31,231 nt of DNA from Nemertoderma westbladi (GCA_032718475.1 JAUCBJ010000447.1:1-31231); one strand, 5' to 3'; positions 10,911 to 20,564 are shown, counted from the stretch's first letter. The notes: generated by a model not told the origin, from the sequence alone. Numbers and translations are program-made.

Positions 10911-12309
10911 AGTGCCCCCACTCGGCTACAGAGAGTGCCATGATCCCGGTTTCACTCTGGATGTGTGGGCCCCAAACCGAAGGTACCTGTACGTAGTACC
11001 ACAATATCCTTAGCGGCCACGACAACGAAAGCGTAAGCGAAGGGGCCAACATTTAATTTTCGTAGATCTCTTAGGGATTGGCAAATTTTTGGGGGTGGGA
11101 GCTATCTCGGAAAGTAAGCGAGAACCACCAACAAGATGTTCCTAGACCCCCCCCTACTATCGGCCAAGGACCCCACTACTTTTTTTTTGGACCGATCCGG
11201 GCGACGGGTAACCCGCTGGGTCAGTTTTGACCCATTTTTCCAGTTTTTTTCTTTAAAATCGTTTCCAGCCAAAACCGCGATAGCTACGACTTCGGGACCA
11301 ACTCCATTGGAAAGAGCGAGGTCCAAACCCCCCAAAAGAGTTTTTCTGCGGTGTTTCGTCGGTAACTTTGGCCGTGGTCGCGATCATGATCTTGAACCTG
11401 ATCTTTTCCATAAAATCTTTTCCGAGGACTTTGGGACTAAATTTTCTCGATAGAAATCTTTACTGGAATGTTTCCGAGCGATTAAAAGAAATCCCAACTC
11501 GCTAGGCCTACCAGTTCCGGAGATATGATCTTCCAAAGTCTGACCGTCTGATCGCGGGTTATTTTTTATTTAAACGAGTTTTTAGCCAAAACGGCGATAG
11601 CTACGACCGTGGGACCAACGCCATTGGCGAGAGCAGCATCGAAAACCCCAGCAAGACTTTTTTTGGGGTGTCTCGATCGTAACTTTGGACTTTATGATCT
11701 TTACGATCTTTAAAATGATCTTTTGAATAAAATTTTTTCCAAGTGTTTTTCGATATAATTTTCTTAATAGAAAATCTTTACTAGAGTGTTTGCAGTCGAT
11801 TAAAAGAAATTTCAACTCGATAGGCCTACCGGTACCGGAGATATGATCTTCCAAAGTCTGACGTATGATCTTCGACGATCCATCGAGAACGTCTTATCGA
11901 CAATTTTTTTTAAAATGATATGAATGTTTAGATTGGTCGTCCGCATCCAACCATGTATCGCGATCCACGCTGCGGATTACAGCTACCGGTAAAATCAGGC
12001 TTTACTAAAAAATTTACCTGATCTTTGGAGATCGCGCTTGATTTCGTCGAGAACCGTAACAGATATTAAAAAACGTTTGGGAGCAACAATGAGCGCCTCT
12101 TCAATACGCTTCTAATGGTGTATCCAGATTTTTTATAGTGTCGATATTTTTTGAGATACAGCCTTTCGAATGTAGGCATGTGTAAACACATATTGCTAGT
12201 TACCTACAAAGAAGAATTGACTTTGGCATAAACCCTCCTTTGGTCTAGGATTGAGGCTAGGTCTAAAATAAAGTCCCCTGGCGGAGGGAGCGAAGCGACC
12301 GACGCCGCC
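10911..12309 (+). repeat. Composite repeat element A2, near-identical duplicate of A1
   Basis: Same order as A1, with cores at about 11491 and 11809, GATCATGATC at 11382 and the tail at 12280-12309. Matching positions are offset by about 1965 bp from A1. High identity over about 1.4 kb indicates a recent duplication. Confidence 0.88.
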
Positions 12310-12976
12310 AACACGGATATCATTTTTTCAACTAATCCGAGAGTTAATAACTGTCTGAAAGTAAGTGAGAACAAACAATAAGATGGCCACACCCTTCCCC
12401 CACCTTCACCCCCACCCCAACCGTATATCATATGTGGGGAGGGGTGGGGGGGGGGGGGGGTGGGGGGGGGGGGACCCCCCCCCCCCCCACCCCTTGCTAC
12501 GAGTGTTGATAACTGGAGGGAAAGGGGGGGGGGGGTGGGGGGGGACCCCCCCCCCCCCCACACACTCTACAAATCGAGGCCTACGACAATTGTTTCCCAA
12601 TACAGTCAGTTAATAATATTTCATCAATTGTAAAATACATCTTTGATAATAAATAAATTCTTGCAAGGGTGCTAATTGTAAAATATATCTTTGATTTTTG
12701 AAAGGGTGCCACATTTTGCCCATGCGATTATTACCTAACCATGCGATGGACTCTACCTCACCATGCGATGGATTGTGAGTGCCCTGGCTTAGGACAATGA
12801 CAAACGTGTGGCATAATCCCCGGTTCAGGTGTTGTACAACTACCTCCTACATCCGTTACTTACATGCACTCGACTCGGACGTCCGGTCCAGGTGTCGTAA
12901 AACTACCTCCTACATCCGTTACTTACAGGAGCTCGGCTGCGGTGTGACTACCCTCCCTCCTACGTCTGTGATTAAA
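12310..12976 (+). repeat. Inter-element segment with long poly-G/poly-C block
   Basis: Homologous to 10355-10910. Alternating G and C homopolymers at about 12436-12560 can form hairpins or quadruplexes and explain the Gly- and Pro-rich frames on both strands. Two 22-bp ACCATGCGATGG units start at 12738 and 12760, and a 63-bp unit (CCGGT-CAGGTGT) is duplicated at 12820 and 12883. No gene is supported. Confidence 0.8.
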
Positions 12977-15002
12977 AGTGCCCCCACTCGGCTATAGAGA
13001 GTGCCTCTCGGTACGTTCACTGGATGTCAGGGCCCCAACCGCAGGTTATCGTGTTCGGAGAACTCGGATCCGTGCTCGGCCACGGTACTAGCATTGCGCA
13101 GGCCTTTATAGATTGGCGTGAATTTCTGGGAGCACAAGATCTCAGCATCTAAGCGAAAACCACCAATAGGATGTTCCTAGACCCCCCCCCAAAATTTATC
13201 CAGAAGACTTTTTCCCATATACATTACGTTTCAAAAGTCTACGGTTCTCCGTCTAGGGCCAATTTGAGTCAAAAAGTCAGCCTCCCTAGCAACCTCGTTG
13301 CTATGGAGCTACAGCCAAAACGGCTAATGCTACGGAGTTGGGACCGGCGCCAATCGATAGGCAGCATATGGGTTTACCTTCACAAGTTCGAGTTTGAAGT
13401 TGCCCGATCATGATCTTGACCATGATCAGCAAAGATCAGTTTTGATCAGAAATCGGACACTCAAGGCTTGCTCCAATCGAAAAATTTAACATTACAAAAA
13501 GATTCAGCGACCCCACATTAGTCATGATTCCCGTTAAAAGATTTTCGAAAAAGTGAATTCTTCCTGATCAAAACACAAGATCATGATCGCGCAAAGATCG
13601 GACTTCGTAAAATCGTAACTAAGCATTTTGGATATAAACAATTACTGTAGGAAACGTTCAGAACACCGCCCTGAGTCGATTAAAAAAAAATTGGCTCGAT
13701 CGGACAACCGGTTCTCGAGATCTGATACCTGATCATTAAAGATCGTGTTTTTCGGTTTTTTCGAATTTTCTCGAAAACTTTGTTTGAGACCCCCGATTTT
13801 TTTTTTACGAATTCACTTCTATGATGAAGGGGCAACTTTTGAGCATTTCGAAATTTTCAAAAAGCGATTTGATCAGGCCGCGATCAGAAAAGATCGTGTT
13901 TTTGGTTTTATTTCGAAGACCAAGTCCTGGGAGTTCACCGTATGGAAAAACTTAACATCACAAAAAGATTCCTCACCCTCGAATTATGGGGGGTAGCCAA
14001 AATTTGGGCATAAAAAAGTTCAAGTCTAGTGGGTCAAAACTCAAGATCATGATCGCGAAAAGATCAGTATATTTAAAATCTAATCTAAGCATTTTTCTAA
14101 TAAACATTCATTGTAAGAAATGTTCAATGGTCTATTTTGAGTTGATTAAAAAAAAAATTGGCTCGATCGGTCAACCGGTTCTCGAGATCAGCTTCCTGAT
14201 CATAAAAGATCGTGTTTTTCGGTTTTTCCCGATTTTCTCGAAAACTTTGTTTGAGACCCCCGATTTTTTTTTTACTAATCGACTTCTATTAAGAAGGGGC
14301 AACTTTTAAGCATTTCGAAATTTTCAAAAAGCGATTTGATCAGGCCATGATCAGGAAAGATCATGTTTTCGGTTTTATTTCAAAGACCAAGTCCTGTGAG
14401 TTCACCGTATGAAAAAACTTAACATTACAAAAAGATTCCTCACCCTCGAATTAGGGGGGGTAGCCAAAATTTGGGCATAAAAAAGTTCAATTCTAGGGGG
14501 TCAAAAGATCATGATCGCGAAATGATCAGTTTTTTCGAAATTACTTCTAAACATTTTGGGGCAAAACTTTCAAACCAAAAAACATTCACTGGAGTGTTCT
14601 AAGTAGATTAAAGAAAATTTCGACTCAATAGGCCTACCGGTACCAGAGATATGGTCATCCAAAGTCTGCGTCCGGTAATTCGAAATTATTTCGAAAACCC
14701 TTGATCGAATTTTTTTCTTGAAAAAATGTGAATGTACAGTTAGTGGACCCGCATCTAACGATATATCATAATCCATGTTTCGGATGACAGGTACCGGTGA
14801 AATCAGACTTTACCGAAAAAAAATTCAAATTTTAGCTACTCATGTCTGACTATCTCGAAAACTATAACAGGTATGGAAATACTTTCACTGCAAGAAATGT
14901 TTGCCTATCCAATGCGCTTCTAACTCTGTGCTCGGATTTTGCATAGTGTCAGAACCTACTACTTAACCCCCCCAGCGGAGGGAACGGAGTGACCGGAGCG
15001 CC
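12977..15002 (+). repeat. Composite repeat element B2 (head, three about-465-bp monomers, tail)
   Basis: Same head and tail as B1 (tail at 14975-15002). Cores lie at about 13690, 14158 and 14617, and GATCATGATC at 13406, 13579, 14045 and 14507. It is 964 bp shorter than B1, close to two monomers, matching three cores against five. No gene is supported. Confidence 0.82.
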
Positions 15003-15400
15003 AGTACTATCTTTCATTATAATGAAGTAATAAGGGCGGTGGGTGGGGTAGGTGGTGAACACTATTTATAGGGTGGAGGGAGGGTCTAGTATATTACTTT
15101 ATGATATTTGATTTATTTGCAATATAGTTTAGCTGCCTCAGTCTTATTTGTAATATATTATACATTATACCAAATTATATCAAGTTTTAACATACTACAT
15201 TGTCTACCTGTAGGAGAAATATACAATGTAGGGCTCATAATATATTTATAAATAGATTTAGTATATTTACATTGTATAACAGAGTTAATTGATACTATTA
15301 TGGTATTATACTAAAGACGCCGCTTTGATATATCTGATCAAATGGCAATTTCTGGTATATTATCTATTTCACTATCTTGGGTTTTGGGTATATCATTCAA
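15003..15400 (+). repeat. Dispersed module M2, copy 2
   Basis: Diverged copy of 7732-8060, again directly behind a B-type tail. Confidence 0.82.
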
Positions 15401-15404
15401 TTTT

Positions 15405-15760
15405 TAAAACTATAATAATAAACATTTACTTCACTTCTTGTTTACTCGCATGGATATATTAATATAAAATACGCCAGTATAATATCTTATGGGGCCAAAC
15501 CCAGCGTAATCAGAGTAATGTTTAATTATTATTTCAATTGGCACATTGAAGTAAGTAGTACATGAGTTTGATACAATAATTATGAATCCGTATCTTATTC
15601 TACTCTACTTCCTCTAACACTCTCTCTCTCTTTCTCTTTCGCTCTCTCTTTCTCATTCTTATTCTACTACTACTAACTACTATTACTACTACTACTGACT
15701 ACTGCAGAGTTAGGTGTATATTACAAGAGGACGGGGTTCGTGATTATTAGTTATTATACA
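15405..15760 (+). repeat. Dispersed module M1, copy 3, with CT and ACT microsatellites
   Basis: Diverged relative of 3910-4253, recognisable from CTTCTTGTTTACTCGCATGG and GAGGACGGGGTTCGTGATTA. A CT-rich tract (about 15617-15656) and an ACT/TACTAC tract (about 15664-15705) interrupt it. Confidence 0.75.
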
Positions 15761-15830
15761 AGTGCCCCTCGGCTATAGAGAGTCCACCCTCGGTTGCTTA
15801 CTGGGTAGTGAGTGTCTTGGAAACCGTGAG
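15761..15830 (+). repeat. Solo head copy 7, shortened
   Basis: AGTGCCCCTCGGCTATAGAG lacks the CCACT stretch, so the CACTC arm of the hairpin is lost here. Similarity fades after about 15820. The following 15831-16176 contains nothing recognised. Confidence 0.65.
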
Positions 15831-16176
15831 CCTGGCCATTCAGCTTACACTGCGAATCCACCAATAGAAGATATTTTAGAGTTTCCTTTCAGTTGGTTAT
15901 AAGTTCGGTTCGGTTAAGGTACGAAGTGAACAGGACAGGAACTCAACTGAGAATATGATGCAAATCATATATCTATTTTGCAGATAATTAACAAGAGCCC
16001 AGAGTAGAGTAGAATTGTATTATATTTGTATACTAGTACTACACTTGGACAGTTCAGTACTTAAATTTCCAATTGGGGTGTTGTTTCAGCCTTCACATAG
16101 GGTTAATGTTAAAGGAATATTAAAAAATTAGTGCCTAGAAGTCAAAATTTTACTGTAAACTGTGTTCCTAAATTTA

Positions 16177-16225
16177 GTTTATTGTTTTGGTTAGAAAAAC
16201 CTGCCATTATGACCTGCTACTTTCC
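16177..16225 (+). repeat. Dispersed GTTTATTGTTTTGGTTAG repeat, copy 1
   Basis: An approximately 49-bp segment (GTTTATTGTTTTGGTTAG ... ACCTGCTACTTTCC). Related copies lie at 18173-18220 and 18933-18982, all in the same orientation. Family unknown. Confidence 0.6.
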
Positions 16226-16257
16226 TTTAAAAGTTACCTTAACCTTCCTGCACTGTT

Positions 16258-16275
16258 GGGGTACTATAGTACCCC
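16258..16275. repeat. 18-bp perfect palindrome near the left piggyBac end
   Basis: GGGGTACTATAGTACCCC equals its own reverse complement. It recurs perfectly at 16437-16454 and with one change at 17920-17937, near the other end. The placement fits subterminal transposase-binding repeats, which is inference. Confidence 0.8.
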
Positions 16276-16496
16276 ACAGCCACTTTGAGTAGCTCGTGCT
16301 CAGAGTTGCCAGCAGCTTAGAAGATGGTCTTCTAGGAATGCCTGCACCATATAGGGGTCTTTCATAATATATTTACGTTTTTTGAAAAATATTTATTATT
16401 TTGACATATTTTTAGTTCAACCTCCTACTATGCTTTGGGGTACTATAGTACCCCAGTACTAAATCTATTGTACTGTAGACTGTAGTCCTGATATTG

Positions 16497-16703
16497 ATAT
16501 CAATATATGGGTAGGTACTGTACGGTACCGGTACATAGCCATTGTACAGTTGTATGTTAGCCTGATAGTAGGTATGTACCGGTACTGTATTGTAGCGGAA
16601 TAGCCTAAACGGTATATGGATATCAGTATATGGGTAGGTACTGTACGGTACCGGTACATAGCCATTGTACAGTTGTATGTTAGCCTGATAGTAGGTATGT
16701 ATA
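16497..16703 (+). repeat. 123-bp tandem duplication inside the piggyBac element
   Basis: The segment containing GGGTAGGTACTGTACGGTAC occurs at 16509 and again 123 bp on at 16632; the second copy runs into the transposase reading frame. It displaces what should be the upstream catalytic region. Confidence 0.85.
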
Positions 16704-17338
16704 AGGGCGGTGTTGATGCCGTTGATAAATGTTTATCGACATACACGGTGAAAAGAATGACTAAGCGTTGGCCAGTTGTTGTATTTGCGTATATACTCGA
16801 TATTTCTGCCTACAATTCATTTTGTGTTTGGATGGAATTGTTCCCTGAATGGAATGACAAGCAGAAGATGCGGAGGAGACGTTTATTCCTAGAACACCCT
16901 GGGCGAGAACTTGTTACACCTCATATAGAATCCCGAGCAGTTCTTCCCCGGTCTGCACAAGCCGCCACCCTGGTTAGAGATATTCAAGGGACATCATCCT
17001 CTCCTTCAACAGACAGTCAATGTCCAACTGTTTCTGATTCAATTGCAGATTCCAGGAAGTCAAAGGAACGGCGCTGCGAGGAATGTCATCGTGAGGACGA
17101 CGTGAAATCGTCAATGAGTTGCTGCAAATGCCATAAATGTATATGTGTGAGGCACGCATATTCAGTTTGTTACAACTGCAAACCATTAGGATTGACTCGT
17201 ATATTTGCCTACTACACTATAGGCCTACAATATATCTATTGTTATTCTGCAAATATAATCTTTCTATCTGTACCTACAGACCTACACTACATTTATTACC
17301 GGTATGTATATTGTATATTGGACTATCATGTAGGGTAA
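16616..17338 (+). pseudogene. piggyBac-like transposase, C-terminal fragment
   Basis: The frame carries YKGGVDAVDK, the conserved segment holding the last catalytic Asp of piggyBac transposases, followed by the usual TKRWPVVVFAYILDISAYNSF stretch in two parts, a linker, and a Cys-rich C-terminus: CEEC, then CCKC, CIC, H and CYNC. This matches the cross-brace zinc finger that binds the element ends in the family. The first 25 or so codons come from the 123-bp duplication and are unlikely to be original. The two earlier catalytic Asp residues and most of the RNase H-like core are absent; a full-length family member is roughly 550-600 residues. The frame probably ended originally near CYNCKP (about 17190); the rest is AT-rich read-through. 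Confidence 0.85.
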
Positions 17339-18172
17339 TACATTCCTGGGGCCTATATTTTACTGTATATAATACTTAATATATTGTATTATCCCATGTT
17401 TTATTATATTTGTGATTGCTTTGAATGTACGGGCCCAGGTCACCCTACATTCCTTACTACAACTCCAGTTTTATTATATTTCATGTTTCTCTATGTACTG
17501 TAAGTTGCATGTATCGGTATTTGCCTATATATTATCTGAATACTACTATTGTCTTATTGTCTATATAGATATATATATAACACACTGTTTTAGATAAATG
17601 ATGCAGTTTTTTTGAAAACCTAAATTTGCCTGACACCAGACTAAATGATTATACCTGCATGGCACGTGACAAAACTTACAGATGGTCTATCTACTATACA
17701 ATACAACGAGTTTACCAAGTTTGGTGCGATTTCGGCAAGCCATTATGGATAAATTGACATTTAAATATTTGACAGACACTCGAACTGACAAACAGACAGA
17801 CATACACTACTTGGCACTCATGGAATGGCATAAAAACACTAGCTGATAACTATGATTCACACAAGGTAATTACCTAGACTTATCATACATTTGTTATTGA
17901 AATTATGGTAAATTAGTGTGGGGTATTATAGTACCCCAAGCACTGTAGATGTGTATTGAAACGAACAATGCAGGAAGGTTAAATGATGAATATCAAAATT
18001 AAACATTCGCGAAATTAAGTTAATATGTTAAAATAGGTTGAAACGCCACCCCAATTGCTAATATGCGCGCAGTACATGAGAAAAATGATCGCGTACAGTA
18101 CTCGAAAAAGTGATCTCCAGTGCAAATGACGGGTCGCCATTTGCGTATATGAGATAACCTAAACAAAGTTTT

Positions 18173-18220
18173 GTTTATTGTTTTCGTTGCAAAATACCGG
18201 TATTGTAACCTGCTCCTTTC
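18173..18220 (+). repeat. Dispersed GTTTATTGTTTT repeat, copy 2
   Basis: GTTTATTGTTTTCGTTGC ... GTAACCTGCTCCTTTC, related to 16177-16225 and 18933-18982. Together with copy 3 it brackets the LINE fragment. Confidence 0.55.
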
Positions 18221-18260
18221 TTTCCCTAACGTTTTATATTAATTTATACCGTAATTAATA

Positions 18261-18775
18261 CGTAAGGGAAAGGCATGGGCAGCCTTGAATAGGCTTTCCA
18301 GGATTTGCAAGTCACCGAGAATTAATCGGAAACTTAAGGTCCGGTTATTTAGAGCAGCAGTAGTTCCAGTACTCCTCTATGGGAGTCCATGCTGGGCTCT
18401 AACTGCTGAGGAGACCAAATCTCTGGACGGCACATTCACAAGAATGCTACACCGGGTTCATTGTTCAATGCACACATCTCCAACCAGACACTATATAACA
18501 TTGGAGGTGTCTCATTGGTTCCCCCAAGCTTGACACTAGAACAAAATCGCCTCCGCTTTGCAGGACATTGCTTTCGCCGTGAGGACCAGCCAGTGCATAA
18601 TCTTGTACTTTGGCAGACTCATGGACTGAATAAGCATGGTGGACAGCCCATGACTTTCTTGAGACGCATCTTAAAGGACACTGGCCTTGAAGATGCGGAT
18701 GATCTAGCAAATGTCATGGGTGATAGGGAGTTGTGGCGGTGCAATTTTGTCGATAAGCCGGCACAGCATTCTTAA
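18261..18775 (+). pseudogene. Non-LTR retrotransposon reverse transcriptase, C-terminal fragment, frameshifted
   Basis: The frame starting before 18285 reads KAWAALNRLSRICKS, then LFRAAVVPVLLYG, CWALT and LDGTFTRMLHRV, the sequence style found C-terminal to the catalytic YADD region in animal LINE (endonuclease/reverse transcriptase) proteins. Near 18490 the reading moves to another frame (18461-18775), which carries RLRFAGHC, PVHNLVLW, KDTGLEDADDLANVMGDRELW, the expected continuation. A single frameshift therefore splits it. No catalytic motif is in the window, consistent with a 5'-truncated insertion. A short TAG repeat tract follows at about 18804-18820 and may be a LINE tail. Confidence 0.85.
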
Positions 18776-19259
18776 AAATGCAGCTGCAATACAGCATGCC
18801 GATCCTAGTAGTAGTAGTATACCGATAGGGGAGGACTTCCGACGCAATACAGATTCATCCCATTCCAGGGGAAAATCGACGCAAATAACAGCTGACCCGA
18901 AAATAAAACTGTAACCTGTTCTATTGACTGTAGTTTATTGTTTTGGTTAGAATAACAAACCACCACTGTAACCTGCTCTTTTCGATAAAATGAGAATTTA
19001 ACATTGAGGCGGGATATTAATTCGCCGAGATGGGATTTGCAACCAGTTTTCCCCCTGTCTCAATTTATATTGAGTTGTTAAACCCACTAAACACATAATT
19101 GGAGTTTGCGTTCATTTTCCGCCATTGACTCCTTTTTGCTTTAGTGAGGCGTAACTTTTAGCAGGTTCGCTTTACTCAGCAACAGTTGTTCGCATACGAG
19201 TTGTCGTGTTAGTTTGACTCGTGCGGGAAAAGTCCAGGACAAATAGTCCGGGGAAGAAA
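18776..19259. other. Spacer containing the third GTTTATTGTTTT repeat
   Basis: Copy 3 of the dispersed 49-bp repeat is at 18933-18982. No gene is supported. Confidence 0.5.
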
Positions 19260-19386
19260 AATGAGGGACGAAAAGACATTCGAGACAAAAAGTCCGTGGT
19301 GGTGGACATTTCGTCTCCAGATATTTTTTGCGTCCACGGACTTTTCAAACCGGGACGAATAGTCCGGGGACGAAAACTCCCTCATT
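19260..19386. repeat. Foldback (imperfect inverted repeat) with AGTCC/GGAC motifs
   Basis: Outer arms AATGAGGGA (19260-19268) and TCCCTCATT (19378-19386) enclose inner arms AAAAGTCCGTGG (19288-19299) and CCACGGACTTTT (19334-19345). A near-direct pair AATAGTCCGGGGA occurs at about 19242 and 19358. It resembles a MITE or foldback element; no target duplication was identified. Confidence 0.6.
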
Positions 19387-19948
19387 CGATTTATTGATCT
19401 AGAGTAGGAGCCCAGAGCGAGGGGATGACTTAGGACGAGGATAGAGTGCAGATTGGAAACACCGGCGATGGAAGTCTCGTGAGACTCGGAAACAGTGGTT
19501 CTGCAGGGTGATGAACGGTTTTATTAGTAGACAATTGAGTTATTGGCATGGAATCATTGGCGTTTTTATTAACTTCACAAGATAAAATGCCTTGCACATT
19601 TAACAGTGACATTTAACAGTGTCAGCAAAATATGATCAATTGCCAATATCACACAAATTCTATGTTCGAGTTCCTCCTTCTTTTCGAGTTCGTATCTTAA
19701 CTTGCTGCTTGTGGCGCAGTGGCGGCGGCGGGGACTGTGTACTCCCGCCCCATCAGTACAGTATTAATTATGCCGGTCTAACTGCTCTGTTTCCGTTACT
19801 ACGGTTTGGCAATACACATACGGATCAGCACACGTAACAATTATTTACTTCCAAGAGAATACTTTATATGATTACATTGCGAGGTGTAACAGAAAGATTC
19901 CGTTGCACAGGAGGCATGATTCTCTCACCGGTCGTATAAAGATTTATT
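19387..19948. other. Spacer, no feature recognised
   Basis: Short frames on both strands have no recognisable domain. Confidence 0.4.
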
Positions 19949-20101
19949 CAAAGATGTGAGATTCATTTAGGGCCATCTCTAAAATACCACGGGGCAATAA
20001 CCTGGAAAAACCTGGAACTACCACTAAAAATAAAAAACAAAAAAACAAAACAAACATTTTCAAAAGATTTAAAAGAACTACTCATGGAAGAACTGGTATA
20101 A
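19949..20101 (+). pseudogene. Possible LINE reverse transcriptase C-terminal tail
   Basis: The frame from 19949 to the TAA at 20099-20101 reads LGPSLKYHGAITWKNLELPL and then TFSKDLKELLMEEL. This fits the pattern G-x-x-W-x-x-L-P followed by F-x-x-x-L-K-x-L-L seen at the extreme C-terminus of many CR1/Jockey-type reverse transcriptases. The frame upstream is closed by a stop at about 19937 and no other RT motif is seen. Compositional bias (Lys-rich, A-rich) makes a chance match possible. Confidence 0.4.
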
Positions 20102-20564
20102 ATAACTAATTAATAAAATTAATAGAATAGAATAATAATTATAATTATAATTAAATCTATAAAGTAAGATAAAAAAAACATAAACCTTTTTAAATTTAAT
20201 TAAAACATCACCCGCCTGATCTGGATTTGCTCTCAATCCCCCCCCCCCCCCCCCCCCCCCCTACCCCTTAGGCGTAAGTCCCCCCCCCCTCTCCAACAAC
20301 AAGTTACTACAACAGTTATTGTCAAAACTAGCATCTGCTACTGACAATCTCTGTTGCTTCCATAAAAATTCTAGAACATAATTTCAAATTTTTGATATTC
20401 ATCTGCAAGACTTATTTTTTCACACTTTAAACTGTTATGTGCAAAATTTGATGTTTGGAAAAGAAATATTATATATTGATAATTGAGCTGGTGAACGCTA
20501 ATGCTGTTCACTACCACACAGGTGATCTACTATAGTATACCCACAGTATACCCTATAGTATATA
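20102..20564. other. AT-rich spacer with poly-C tracts
   Basis: Poly-C runs lie at about 20239-20262 and 20281-20288. No gene is seen. Confidence 0.5.

Larger units (their letters stand above)
16239..17982 (+). mobile_element. piggyBac-type DNA transposon, internally decayed, with TTAA target duplication
   Basis: TTAA at 16239-16242 and 17979-17982 flank an element of 1736 bp. Its first and last ten bases form a perfect inverted repeat (CCTTCCTGCA), and the inverted similarity extends to 17 bp with two mismatches (16243-16259 and 17962-17978). TTAA duplication is the hallmark of piggyBac superfamily insertion. Inside lie the C-terminal part of a piggyBac-like transposase, three copies of an 18-bp palindrome near the ends, and a 123-bp tandem duplication at about 16497-16703. 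The N-terminal catalytic part is missing, so it could not move on its own. Confidence 0.9.

Noticed and set aside
12204-12613. Pro- and Gly-rich frames on both strands
   Set aside because: They are produced by poly-G/poly-C runs.
19430-19837. Short frames on both strands
   Set aside because: 60-72 codons, no recognisable motif, no supporting context.
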